NCBI GenBank assembly: GCA_024362935.1
Contig: JANCRA010000030.1
Span: 8,042,096 to 8,106,095 of the forward strand
Source of the DNA: Setophaga petechia
Lineage: Eukaryota > Chordata > Aves > Passeriformes > Parulidae
Length of the DNA: 64,000 nt
Direction: 5' to 3'
Below the pieces are notes generated by a model. It searched no databases, was not told the origin of the DNA, and saw only the letters and a list, made by a program, of their open reading frames with translations. Both the position numbers and the translations under genes were made by a program. Numbering within the stretch: the stretch's first letter is position 1; each line of letters opens with the position of its first letter. Positions 20,440 to 30,737 of this stretch are shown here, piece by piece.

Positions 20440-20887
20440 CCAGACCATGTGAACTCAGGTTTTCCACACAATTTAAGGAGCATTTCAGCCAACACAAGGC
20501 TGGGCCATCCCTCTTGCCATGCCAGGAGAGGATGGGGTTTAGCAGGAATGCTGTGGGCAGGGACAAGGGATGGGTCTGCTCTGGGTCAGGCTCCTGCTGC
20601 TCCCCCCTTTGGGAATGGCGTCACTTTTTAGCTGGATAAATTATGCTGGATGCTCTTGGAGCCGATCCTTTCCTCAGCTTCATTTGCATTTCAGGGCAGA
20701 GCTGCAGAGATCTGTGGTGGTTCCAAGGCAGCACATTTGGAGCAGGGTCTGGAGGAGCTCCACGGTGGAGAGAGGCACGTGTGAACCTCTGGCACAGCCC
20801 TGCACCATGGCAGGGCCCTGGGGACGGGCACAGCTCCTCCAGGACACTCAGGACGTGCAGGAATTCCCTGCCAGGGGCTCAGGGAGG
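20440..20887. other. Single-copy sequence, no gene
   Basis: No gene or repeat recognised. Confidence 0.55.
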
Positions 20888-21284
20888 CTGAATCCCAAAT
20901 CCTGGCAGCCCAGAGGAGCTGAATCCCAAATCCTGGCAGCCCAGAGGAGCTGAATCCCAAATCCTGGTAGCCCAGAGGAGCTGAATCCCAAATCCTGGCA
21001 GCCCAGAGGAGCTGAATCCCAAATCCTGGCAGCCCAGAGGAGCTGAATCCCAAATCCTGGTAGCCCAGAGGAGCTGAATCCCAAATCCTGGTAGCCCAGA
21101 GGAGCTGAATCCCAAATCCTGGCAGCCCAGAGGAGCTGAATCCCAAATCCTGGTAGCCCAGAGGAGCTGAATCCCAAATCCTGGCAGCCCAGAGGAGCTG
21201 AATTCCCAAATCCTGGCAGCCCAGAGGAGCTGAGTCCCAAATTCTGGCAGCCCAGAGGAGCTGAATCCCAAATCCCTGGCAGCC
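20888..21284. repeat. 31-bp minisatellite (about 12-13 copies)
   Basis: The unit is TGGCAGCCCAGAGGAGCTGA followed by ATCCCAAATCC. Most copies differ only by TGGCAG/TGGTAG. Since 31 is not a multiple of three, a ribosome would cycle through all frames; all three minus frames are open and give a 31-residue repeat (GFGIQLLWA and similar), an artefact. Confidence 0.98.
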
Positions 21285-21551
21285 CTGCTGCGGGTCTGCT
21301 CCACACTGGGCACAGTGCTGGACACAGCAGGCAGTAATTCACTCAAGGACATTAAATGCAGCAGGATCAGGGCATTGATTCCTGCTGGATGGACACTCCT
21401 GGGGGGCTGCTCCCCCCTCCACACCCAAAGGCAGATCCAGCACCCTGTGCCATGAGGCACCAGAGCTTGTTCCCAAGGCAGGGTCATCCCAAAGGCCCCC
21501 CACACCCACCCCAGCCCCATCCACACACAGAATATTCCTGTCGTTTTCAGG
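21285..21551. other. Single-copy sequence, no gene
   Basis: No gene recognised. Confidence 0.5.

Positions 21552-21585
<34 letters not shown>
21552..21585. repeat. (AC)n microsatellite
   Basis: About 17 perfect dinucleotide units; likely length-polymorphic. Confidence 0.98.
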
Positions 21586-21587
<2 letters not shown>

Positions 21588-22805
21588 TTACCATCTGGCC
21601 TGGAATTCTTTATGCTCTGAGCTCGATGCAAATGAGCTCGCTCCCACTAATTGCTGGGATGTTAATGATGCTCACACCGAGGCAGGGCTGGCTGGGCAGG
21701 GCAGTGCCAGCCCTGCACCACTCTGTCCTGCAGCCTGCCAGATGCCACAGCCCTGCTCCCTGCCCTGCCAGGCAGCAATCACACACCTTGGGATGCTCTC
21801 AGAGCCTGAAATGCAAAGGTGACAGCAAAAAGAGCTGGGGGAAGGAAAAAAAGAACGGTGATGCAAAGCAGGAATTGAGCCCTGCAGATGAGCTGACCTA
21901 TAAATGCCTCGGGGTGGAGAGGGTGGGAACGGAGAGACCAGGGCTGGGGCAGTGCTCTCTGCAGCAGATGGGCTGAAATCCTCATCAGCAGATGCAAACA
22001 GGGAAAATATGGGAGTCAGGGCAGGGAAAAAGCTGCTGCCTGTGCAGGGAGGCTGCACAATCAGCATCAGCATCAGGCAGGATGGACCCTGACCCTGGTG
22101 CTGCCTCTGAGAGCCACAGGCAGCACCCCAGAGCCCCCAGGGCCTGCCAGTCCTTCCCCCTGCTGCTCCAGGCGTCCCTGGTTTCCCTTCAAGCAGCTCA
22201 GAATGACCAAATCCATGGGGCTGGGGCCAAGCAGCAGAAGGGAGCCCAGGCTGGGAAGACAAACCCAAAGGATTCCATGGCTGGTCAGCAGTGAGGGGCT
22301 CAGAGCTGATGGAAGGGGCCTCGTGTGGCTCAGGGCTGTGGATCCTCCAGGCTCCTCTCTAGAAACCCTGTCTTCATCATCCTCTCTCCCCCTCTTCTTC
22401 ATTCTGTTCTTTCACCATCAGAGATTTCCCTTCCCAGCACTGGGAACAGCAGAGCAGGAGCTGCAGGGCACTCTGCCAGACCCATTCATTCCCTGTCCCC
22501 ATGGCAAGGGCAGGATTGGCATGGAAAAGCCAGATTTGAGCTTGGAGGGGAGGGAATCCCACAGGGCAGGGCTGGGGGCTGCCAGGGCTGGGTACAGGAG
22601 CTGGATCAGGAACTTCCTGTGGCCTCCAGGCAAATTGTCCCTAAAGGATTTCTTGTTTCCTTTCATCAGGCTGCTCAGGCTGGTTATTTCAATTGCACTG
22701 TTACCAGCTTGGGAAAAAGCAAATGGAGTGGCCAAGGAGGTGCTGGGCACTGCGGGCAGGGCTGGCACAGAGGCTGGGGTGGCAGCAGGGATGGGGAAAA
22801 CCTGA
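21586..22805. other. Single-copy sequence, no gene
   Basis: No gene or transposon recognised. A short AT-rich piece at 21595-21672 (GATGCAAATGAGC octamer-like site, ACTAATTGC, GTTAATGATG) resembles a conserved noncoding element. Confidence 0.5.
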
Positions 22806-23469
22806 TCTTCCTTCCTTCCTTCCTTCCTTCCTTCCTTCCTTCCTTCCTTCCTTCCTTCCTTCCTTCCTTCCTTCCTTCCTTCCTTCCTTCCTTCCTTCCT
22901 TCCTTCCTTCCTTCCTTCCTTCCTTCCTTCCTTCCTTCCTTCCTTCCTTCCTTCCTTCCTTCCTTCCTTCCTTCCTTCCTTCCTTCCTTCCTTCCTTCCT
23001 TCCTTCCTTCCTTCCCTTCCTTCCTTCCTTCCTTCCTTCCTTCCTTCCTTCCTTCCTTCCTTCCTTCCTTCCTTCCTTCCTTCTTCCTTCCTTCCTTCCT
23101 TCCTTCCTTTCCTTCCCTTCCTTCCTTCCTTCCTTCCTTCCTTCCTTCCTTCCTTTCCTTCCTTCCTTCCTTCCTTCCTTCCTTCCTTCCTTCCTTCCTT
23201 CCCTTCCTTCCTTCCTTCCTTCCTTCCTTCCTTCCTTCCTTCCTTCCTTCCTTCCTTCCTTCCTTCCTTCCTTCCTTCCTTCCTTCCTTCCTTCCTTCCT
23301 TCCTTCCTTCCTTCCTTCCTTCCTTCCTTCCTTCCTTCCTTCCTTCCTTCCTTCCTTCCTTCCTTCCTTCCTTCCTTCCTTCCTTCCTTCCTTCCTTCCT
23401 TCCTTCCTTCCTTCCTTCCTTCCTTCCTTCCTTCCTTCCTTCCTTCCTTCCTTCCTTCCTTCCTTCCTT
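22806..23469. repeat. (CTTC)n microsatellite, about 660 bp
   Basis: About 165 tetranucleotide units with few interruptions: an extra C near 23015 and 23114, a lost C near 23082, TTT near 23109 and 23155, an extra C near 23201. The interruptions cluster between 23010 and 23205, so both outer parts (about 200 and 265 bp) are pure. All frames translate to LPSFLPSF or KEGRKEGR. The pure pyrimidine/purine strand split favours triplex DNA and assembly error. Confidence 0.98.
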
Positions 23470-23605
23470 CTCCTTCTTCCCTTTTGCCCCTTCCTTCTGC
23501 CACTTCTTCCACTTCTTTCCTTCCTAGCAGGGCCTGCACATCTCTTTTCAAGTTCTGACCTGGCTGCAGAGATCTCTGCTCTCCATCCATCCCAACCATG
23601 CTACC
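23470..23605 (+). mobile_element. Possible group A LTR 3' end next to the CTTC array
   Basis: The stretch AGCAGGGCCTGCAC, CTGGCTGCAGAGATCTCTGC and TCTCCATCC resembles the end of group A (minus-strand reading of 1066-1210: AGCAGGGCCCTGCACC, CTGGCTGCAGAGATCTCTGC, TCTCCGTCC). The AATAAA part is missing and no U3 part is seen left of the CTTC array. If correct, the CTTC array grew from the polypyrimidine tract that all group A copies carry. Confidence 0.45.
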
Positions 23606-25538
23606 CCATCAATCCCACACTCCCCTTTCCCTGAACCCTGCACTATTTTGGAGCTAACAAACCCTCCCAGCAGCCTGCCAGCTCCTTCTGCTCAACCCCA
23701 AAGAGTGGCAGCAATTTTCAGAGGAGCAATTTTTTTTTTCTTCTCAAAGGGAGGAGGAAAAAAAAAAAAAAACACCAAAAACAGGGGGGAAAAATTAAAA
23801 AAAAAACAAACCCTGGAATCACCATGGCAACTTGCTCTATCCTGGAGCTGCAAACCCTGAAATTCCCACTCCCCACTTTTGCCTTGGCTTGGATCAGGCA
23901 GGGATGGCAGCTGGCATCACTCTGTGCTGTGTCAGGTGGAGCTGTGCTTCAGAGCAGGTTGGTTTTGTGCATCCTCCCTCAGCAAGGCTGGATCAGGTCT
24001 CTCCAGGGCCCTGCAGGGGGTTTGGGGCAGCAGGACCATTCCTGGGGCAGGGAGTGCCTTGCCAACCATGTGCCAGCTGGGCTGTGCCCCTTTGGCCCCA
24101 GCTCTCCTTCCCAGTGGGTGCTGCTGCAAAAAGGTTTTGTTTTCTGCCCTGTCCCCCCCTTGCCATGTTCCTCAATGCCCCCTCTTGTCCCAGGACAGAG
24201 CTCCCCACCTCCAAGGCTGTTTGTCCTTCCCACACCCACTCAGCCCGAGGCTGGAGGTGCAGGGATGAGCCCAAAACCCTGCAAAAGCTCCCAGCCAGCA
24301 CAGCAAGGGATTTCTGAACCTCTGAAATCCATCAGGAGCTGTGTGGGGCTGCCCCACTGCTGTCCCCGTGCCCCTGAGCTCCAGCAGAGGGGACACAGCA
24401 GGCAGGGATTGCTGCAGGAATGGGCTCTCCAGAGGGCATTCAGCCCTCATTTTGTCTCATTTATTGCTTATTACCGGCCCTGCTGTGCTGGGGAAGAGCA
24501 GCCAGAGGTGGAAAGGATTTGTCTGTGCCCTCTGGCAGAGCAGTGGGATGCTGGATTGCTCCCCACCATCCCAGGCTGGGGGCAGGAGCAGGGCTGGCTC
24601 ATCCCAATGGATCAAAGGATGAGAGATCCCAGAGGATGTTCCCCTCCTGCAGACCCTCACTCAGGGTCACTCATGTGGGCACTGCCACCACCCTGACCCA
24701 TCCTTCATCCCCACAGGAGGAGATGTTGCTCTGGGAGCTCAGCAGATGGGGCTGAGCAGAGAGAAAATTGCTTTTGCTTTATAGCTCAGGCAGCAGCGCT
24801 TTATTTCCCCATTTATATCCCATTTATATCCCACCCCCATCATCTGCAAACCCATTCCCCTCTCTGGCAGCACAAAGGCAGGCAAGTGGCACCAGCTGTG
24901 CCCACAGCCAGCTGCCCACCAGGAGCCCAGGGGTTGGGGTTCATGGAGCTGGATCCTGATATTCATTTAGGAAATGAGATGCCAGGCGTGCCCTGCTCCC
25001 CCAGCAGCCTGGCAGGGGCTGCAGCTCTGATGAGCCCTCCTGGGCAGGGGCACAGATGCTGCAGTTGGCTCTTGGTGCCCCTGCAAGGGTGTGGGAAGCA
25101 GCTCTGGAGCCGTGCAGGGGATCACAGCTCTGTAATTGCTGTTTAAATCAGGGCAGAGCCTCGCTGCCTCCTGGCACAGGGTCTGCAATAAAGGTGTTGG
25201 AAAAAGCCCCAGAATGAGCTGGGTTTGCAGCATTGCAGGGGGATGGGATGGGTCACCACAGGCCTGTGGAAAACCTGGCAAGGGACAGCTCTGAGGAGAG
25301 AAATATTCCATCATTTTCTCTTGGGAGTTGTCTGGTCCAACATCTCATGAAATAAGCTCTTCAGTAATGCCCAGGTGGGGCAACACCTTCTCCTGAAGTT
25401 TCTTCTTCTATCAGGCCTCAGCACCTCTGGATAAATCAGCCCACAGATGGAAACTCCTAGTTTGATTTCTAGGTTTGTAAACTCCCAGTTTGGTTTCTAG
25501 GTTTGTAAACTCCCAGTTTCATTTTTTCCACAGTCCTG
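23606..25538. other. Single-copy sequence, no gene
   Basis: No gene or transposon recognised. A-rich runs lie at 23757-23812. Overlapping frames of up to 290 codons (23824-24696) run through GC-rich sequence on both strands without a conserved motif, and are regarded as chance. Confidence 0.5.
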
Positions 25539-25937
25539 TGTCGCAGACATCTTTCCATGAAAAATCCTTTCCTTAGGATTTTTCCTCCTGAGAAGCTGAG
25601 AGGCCTCAGGAACAAAATGTGAACAATGATTATCTGCTGCTGTGGAATGCAACAGGTGCATCTGGGATTGGTTCATGTGGTTGTTTCTAATTAATGGCCA
25701 ATCACAGTCAGCTGGCTTGGACTCTCTGTCCGACACACAAACCTTTGTTATCATTCTTTCTAATTCTATTCTTAAATAGAATAGAATAGCCAGCCTTCTG
25801 ATGAAACCTTTTCTTCTATTCTTTTAGTATAGTTTTAATGTAATGTATATCATAAAATAATAAATCAAGCCTTCTGAGCCATGGAGTCAGATCCTCATCT
25901 CTTCCCTCACCCCCTGACCCCTGTGAACACTGTCACA
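25539..25937 (+). mobile_element. Solo ERV LTR, group C, copy 3 (399 bp)
   Basis: Begins TGTCGCAGACATC and ends AACACTGTCACA, with a perfect 6-bp duplication GTCCTG (25533-25538, 25938-25943). It is about 14 bp longer than the 385-bp copies because of an insertion that makes a hairpin: ATTCTATTCT (25763-25772) faces AGAATAGAAT (25778-25787). CCAAT box and AATAAA signal are kept. Confidence 0.95.
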
Positions 25938-26507
25938 GTCCTGCAGGTCAGAATTCACTCCCAGTCCCTTTCTGCATGGAACATTGGAGCTGTCCTTTGC
26001 CAGCAGGGAAACTGAGGCACAGCTGGACCTTCCCCTCTTGTGAATGACACCACAGAGCAGCCCCTTCCCATCTGTTCCCCCTCCTGTGGAAAGCAGAGGC
26101 TCCAGCCCATCCCATCCTGCCCCTGCAGCCACCACATCTCCCTCAGGATTTGCTTAATGAAGATTAAAGAAGTGCTGCTGCCAATATGTCAGTCATAAAA
26201 GCACGGAAAATAATACAAGGAGCAAAGCACCGTGGCTATCAGCCCGAGTGGAAGTCTCAATTAGCAAATATATCAATCACTGATGACATCTTAAGTAGCA
26301 TTTGCAGGGACAGCATTACAGAAATGATCTGCAATTACAGAGCTGCTGGGAGCAGAACTTCCTGAGAAGTGGGGCTGGATTCAGGGTGATGCTGGCCTAG
26401 AACAGAGGCTGGACAGAGCTAAAGAATAAATTAGGGATTTATTAAAATTATTTCCTCCATGGATGCACCTTGGGCAGCACAAGAGCCCAGCCAGAGTTGC
26501 ACCCAAG
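25938..26507. other. Single-copy sequence, no gene
   Basis: No gene recognised; includes the AT-rich element described at 26140-26340. A short GGGAAACTGAGGCACAG at about 26005-26021 may be a MIR relic. Confidence 0.5.
26140..26340. promoter_or_regulatory. Candidate conserved noncoding element
   Basis: A 200-bp AT-rich, non-repeat stretch with several homeodomain-type cores (GCTTAATGAAGATTAAAG, TCAATTAGCAAATATATC, AATCACTGATGAC) set in GC-richer sequence. Enhancers conserved among vertebrates often look like this. Conservation itself cannot be tested here. Confidence 0.3.
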
Positions 26508-26696
26508 ATGAGCCGAAAGGGTCACAAAATGCACCCAAAATGAAACAAAATGGTCCTAAAATGAACCCAAGATGAACCAAAATGGTCCCAAAATGCACCC
26601 AAGATGAACCAAAATGATCACAAAATGAACCCAAGATGAACCAAAATGGTCACAAAATGAACCCAAGATGAACCAAAATGGTCCCAAAATGCTACG
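26508..26696. repeat. 32-bp minisatellite (about 6 copies)
   Basis: The unit is CCAAAATGGTCACAAAATGA followed by ACCCAAGATGAA. Each unit is itself made of related ATG-ending thirds (AAAATGA, CAAGATGA), suggesting growth from a shorter motif of about 10-11 bp. Confidence 0.95.
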
Positions 26697-27059
26697 AGCG
26701 GGCACAGGGTCTGTCCCTTGGATCAGTTCTGCTCCATTTGCATCTTGCAGTTCATTGTCCCATTCCAGCTTTAGTCCAGGCAGTCCCACCCTGCTTGTTT
26801 TTCTCTCTCCAGCCCACGGGGTTTGTGCTCTTGGGGCTGAGATTTGGATCATTTGTCCTTGGTCCCCAGCTGGAGCAGGAATTGTTTTGTCTCCCTGCTC
26901 TGTGCACAGAGCTCACCATCCCCTAATATGAAGCTCAGAATTACACACCAAAGCAGCACAGAATCTGAAAAATATAAAAGCTAAACCTGAGGCATCAAGG
27001 GAAGCATCATCCAGGCTCCCAGGGGATATTTGGGGGTGTCTGTGACAAGAATCATTGTG
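26697..27059. other. Single-copy sequence, no gene
   Basis: No gene or repeat recognised. Confidence 0.5.
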
Positions 27060-27387
27060 CCCTCATCACTCTGTACAGTTCCTGAAAGGTGCCTGTGCTC
27101 AGGTGGGTCTGGGCTCTTCCTGCAGGAACTGACAGAACCAGAGCACACAGCCTCAAGCTGCACCAAGGGAAATACAGGATGGATATCAGGAAAAAGTTTT
27201 GCATGGAAAGAGTGATAAAGTTCTGGAATTGTCTGCCCAGAGAGGTGGTGCAGTCCCCATCCCTGGGTGTGTTTAACCAAGCCTGGATGTGGCACTGGGT
27301 GCCAGGGTTGAGTTCAGCTGTTGGGGCTGGGTTGGACTCGATGATTTTGAAGGTCTCTTCCAACCCAGTGATTGTGTGATTCTGTGT
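27060..27387 (+). mobile_element. CR1 LINE 3' end with ORF2 tail remnant
   Basis: This is the longest CR1 piece in the window. It keeps the degraded C-terminal end of the CR1 reverse-transcriptase protein (residues such as YRMDIRKKF and WNCLPREVV are typical) and the 3' end with GTTGGACTCGATGATTTTGA, GGTCTCTTCCAACCC and the tail GTGATTCTGTG. The reading frame is not continuous with any 5' part. The element is dead. Confidence 0.88.
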
Positions 27388-28782
27388 GAATTGCTGTGTT
27401 TAGATGTGCCAGGACAGAGCTGTGCAGGGTGTCCAGGCTGCCGTGGCACAGCTCCATAGAAAAGGAACATCTGCTGCTGCCTGGGGCTGGGGACAGCACT
27501 GCTGGGTCACCCACAGGGTTTGGCTGTGAAAAGCCTCCAAAAAGCCACATGGGCAGGTCCCATCTGGGCCTCAGAGCCCTGTGGCACTGAGAGCAAGGAG
27601 GGGAGAATGGTGCAGCAGTGCTGGCCAGCATCACCCCATGGTGGCCACCAGCTGGCCGTGCCCAGGCCACTGGGGATGGAGCCAGAGCTGATTTACAAGG
27701 CCCAGGATGAAGAGGGATTGGGGAAGGTGCTGGAACATGCACAGGGAGTTATGGATATCTCTGGATTACAGCAGTTTACAGGCTCCAGCTGGAGGCAAAC
27801 CCTGCTGGGCAGCACAGAGGTGAAAAAGGAGGAGCAAAATCACTGCCAAAGCTCCTCCAGCCCTGGGATGTGCTTCTGTACACACACACACCCCAAAACT
27901 ACAGCCACGACAGAAAAGCAACAAAAACCCCACTGCTGGTGTGTTTTAAAGGTGTAGGATTGATGTCACCCCGTTAAGGTGGCATTACTGAGCTGACAGC
28001 ACCTCTGCAGCCTGTCCAGGCTCCCCAAAAGTCCCTCAACACTTATAAAAGGGATTTCTTGGTCCCAGCTGCATCCCTGCATCCCACAAACTCCCCAAAA
28101 AACACAGGGCTCCCATCCCACATCGCTGCTGGGGCTGATTTGATTTCCAGGCCCGAGGAACACTTGTCTTGTTCAGGCTGGTGAATAATTTATAATTTGC
28201 TTATGAGCAAAGGCAATGGGGAGTGTGGGGAAGGGGAGGGAGAATAAATATATATTTATAAAATATGGAAAAAGCTAAAAAAAAATCATAATAATGCCCA
28301 AACCAGCCCTGTAAACTGTTCCTTTGATCTAATCCAGAATAAATTATACATAATGGAGCTGGATGGGTTTGCTTGCCGCCAGCATGAATAAAAAACCAGA
28401 AAGCAAGAGAGCAAGCCAAATCATCTGAACTAATAACAATGTGCTCGCTGTAGATGCTTCATCTGGGATTATTTTGCAGCAGCCAGCACAGATTTCCATG
28501 GAAAAGAAAGTAATTTTTTAACTGGGAGGTGCTGTGCAGGCAATGAGCTGTGGTAATGCTCCAGGATGCCTGGAGCAGCCAAGGAGATTTTTCTTTCTCA
28601 TTCCCTGATTTCTTCCACTAAAGGATCTGGAGGCACCAAATCTTTCAAACTTTGCTATGAGCCATGGGGCAGATGTATCTTCCAAACTTCTGGAATTCCA
28701 TTGATACAACAAAAAAATCACCCATATTTTGATTTACAACACAGACACACAGGAAAGTGTGGAGAGCTGCAGATTATTCTCC
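27388..28782. other. Single-copy sequence, no gene
   Basis: No gene or transposon recognised. The part 28180-28500 is AT-rich (TATATATTTATAAAATATGG, ATTTATAATTTGC) and may hold regulatory sites. Confidence 0.5.
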
Positions 28783-29099
28783 TGTCACCATGATATTTTC
28801 TGAAAAATCCTCTTTGCCCAGGATTTTCTCCTGGGAAGCTGAGAGGCCTCAGAAAAGAAGGAAAACAATTATCTGATTGCTTGGGAATGTGGTCTGGAGA
28901 GCATTTTACCAACAGGTGCATCTTTGATTGGTTCCATGTGAATTGTTTTTAATTAATGACCAATCACCACCAGCTGTGTCACACACTGAGGAGTCAGTCA
29001 CGAGTTTTCATGATCACTCTTTTCTAACCTTCTGATGTAGCCTTTCTCTTTCTTTAGTATAGTTTTAGGATATAATTTCTTATAATATGATATGATACA

Positions 29100-29171
29100 G
29101 AATAGAATAGAATAGATTAGAATAGAAGAATAGAATAGAATAGAATATTATGTTATAGAATATTATGTAAT
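29100..29171. repeat. (AGAAT)n-type microsatellite in LTR
   Basis: Pentanucleotide GAATA copies with drift (GATTA, GAAGA, TATTATG) grade into the TATTA array that follows. Confidence 0.9.
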
Positions 29172-29304
29172 GTTATATTATATTATATTATATTATATTA
29201 TATTATATTATATTATATTATATTATATTATATTATATTATATTATATTATATTATATTATATTATATTATATTATATTATATTATATTATATTATATTA
29301 TATT
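29172..29304. repeat. (TATTA)n microsatellite in LTR
   Basis: About 26 near-perfect pentanucleotides inside the LTR. The plus frame reads as YIILYYIIL repeats, an artefact. Confidence 0.98.
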
Positions 29305-29369
29305 CCTTCTGAAAACATGGAGTTAAATTCTCATTTCTCACCTCGTCCTGGGGACCTCACAACACCACA

Positions 29370-30068
29370 TTTTCCCAGTGCCTTCACCATTCCTCCTCTC
29401 TCCTCCTTCCCTCTCTCATGGCTGAGGCAGCTCCTCAGCACTGCTGTGTTCTGCAGAGCTCAGCTGATGGCTCCAGGATTCAGATCCATCAGGAAACACA
29501 ATCCATAGAGAATTCCCTGCCAGCTCAGGAGCCAGTTCCCATCCAGAGGCTCGTGGAAAATCACTCCCATTCCCATTCACAGCTCCTGCTGCAGCCTGCA
29601 CTGACTTCCTCAGGATGAGGAAGGTATTGACCCAATAGCCAATACTCCAAAAATAAACCATTCCCTCAGGCCTTGGCTTCAGCATCCGATTAAAATTCCT
29701 GCCAGAACTGCCAGCCCTGTGGAATGTGCAATTCCAGAGGCAGGGAATGAGCTGGGTGCTGCTGTGGCACGGCCAGGTCAGCCACTGATCACAGATGCCT
29801 CCTCAAATTCACAGTTTTGTCATGAATTAAGAGACAGATGGCCAGTGGAATGAGTTTAGGAAGAATAAAAGGTCCCTGAAGGTCTGAACTTGGGACTCTC
29901 AAAACGGGAGAACCTCCAAGGCCCAGCAGAGCCTCCAGAAGAAATCATCCTGTTCTGTCTTATTTGGAAGAAAAAAACCCACTTTTTTTTCTTTTTATTT
30001 CTGAAACAGTTTTCCTTTTGGCTGGTTATTTGGGAGCAGGGAGAATCCCATCAGCTGGTGGATGGCCC
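29370..30068. other. Single-copy sequence, no gene
   Basis: No gene recognised. Confidence 0.5.
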
Positions 30069-30737
30069 TGTAGGATTGACGGGAGTCTGCGGTCAGGATG
30101 GATGGATGGATGGATGGATGAGAGATCTCTGAATCCAGGGCTGGAACTTGGGGTTTATTGCAAAGGGCCTGGGTGCAGGGCCCTGCTGGGAGCTGCCAGC
30201 CACAGCTCAGAGCAGGATGAGAGAAGAGAGGGGAGAGAGGATGAGAGGGGGAGAGAGTAAAAGCATAAGAGAGTAAAAGGGGTAAGAGAGTAAAAGGCAA
30301 GAGCTAAGAGACAAGAGTAAGGGTAAGAGGGCAAAGTTCCCGTTACAATACAATAAATCTTCTTCTGTGTTGAATATTTTGAGTCTCACTAACCAATCTA
30401 GTACAAGATACAAATCCTATTGCATTTCCATACAGCCTATATGAATCATTACATTACCATCCTGTGTTACATTTTAAACCCTAAAAACTCCTCTTTGGGC
30501 CCTTCTGCCAAGCTGTAGGGTCTGCTCTGACCCTTGGGCCTGTCTGCAAGCAGAGGGTGTTGTTCCATCAAAATGGGATCACCTTCAGCTGCCCACACCA
30601 TTGTTTTCCAGTTGTTCAGTAACTGAGGGATCTCAAAGCTTGCTTTCATTTCAATCTCACTTATAGTTTCTATATTCTCAAAATCTTTTGCCAGACAATC
30701 ATACTTATAACGCTTTCCTGTTCCATCTTCCCCAACA
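30069..30737 (-). mobile_element. Solo ERV LTR, group A, copy 2 (669 bp)
   Basis: Aligns with 1066-1691. Edges are TGTAGGATTGACGGG and TTCCCCAACA, with flanks TGGCCC (30063-30068) and TGACCC (30738-30743), one change apart. Read on the minus strand an AATAAA signal precedes CCCCAAGTTCC. It carries a GGAT microsatellite (30097-30119) near the LTR end and a longer, rearranged AGAGTAAAAG-type purine tract (about 30225-30335). A frame of about 88 codons inside the LTR is open in both group A copies and encodes similar peptides (DCLAKDFENIETIS, FEIPQ-LNNWKTMVW). Confidence 0.85.
30097..30119. repeat. (GGAT)n short microsatellite
   Basis: About 5-6 perfect units inside the group A LTR end; copy 1 has only GGACGG there. 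Confidence 0.95.

Larger units (their letters stand above)
28783..29369 (+). mobile_element. Solo ERV LTR, diverged group C, with TATTA expansion
   Basis: Starts TGTCACCATGATATTTTC and ends CAACACCACA, with 6-bp flanks TTCTCC (28777-28782) and TTTTCC (29370-29375), one change apart. It follows the group C layout: CTCCTGGGAAGCTGAGAGGC, ACAGGTGCATCTTTGATTGG, AATTAATGACCAATCACC, then the R/U5 block CCTTCTGAAAACATGGAG. It is a different subfamily with extra sequence in U3. The AT-rich part before the R/U5 block has grown from about 40 bp to over 200 bp of TAGAA and TATTA pentanucleotides. Confidence 0.88.

Noticed and set aside
20691..21631. Minus-strand frames of 164-250 codons with a 31-residue repeat
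   Set aside because: A 31-bp period cycles all frames; the same peptide repeat appears in each frame.
22325..23634. LPSF and KEGR repeat proteins up to 400 codons
   Set aside because: They are CTTC microsatellite translations.
23824..24696. 290-codon plus-strand frame as a gene
   Set aside because: Two other plus frames and several minus frames are also open over it; no domain, no repeatable exon structure.
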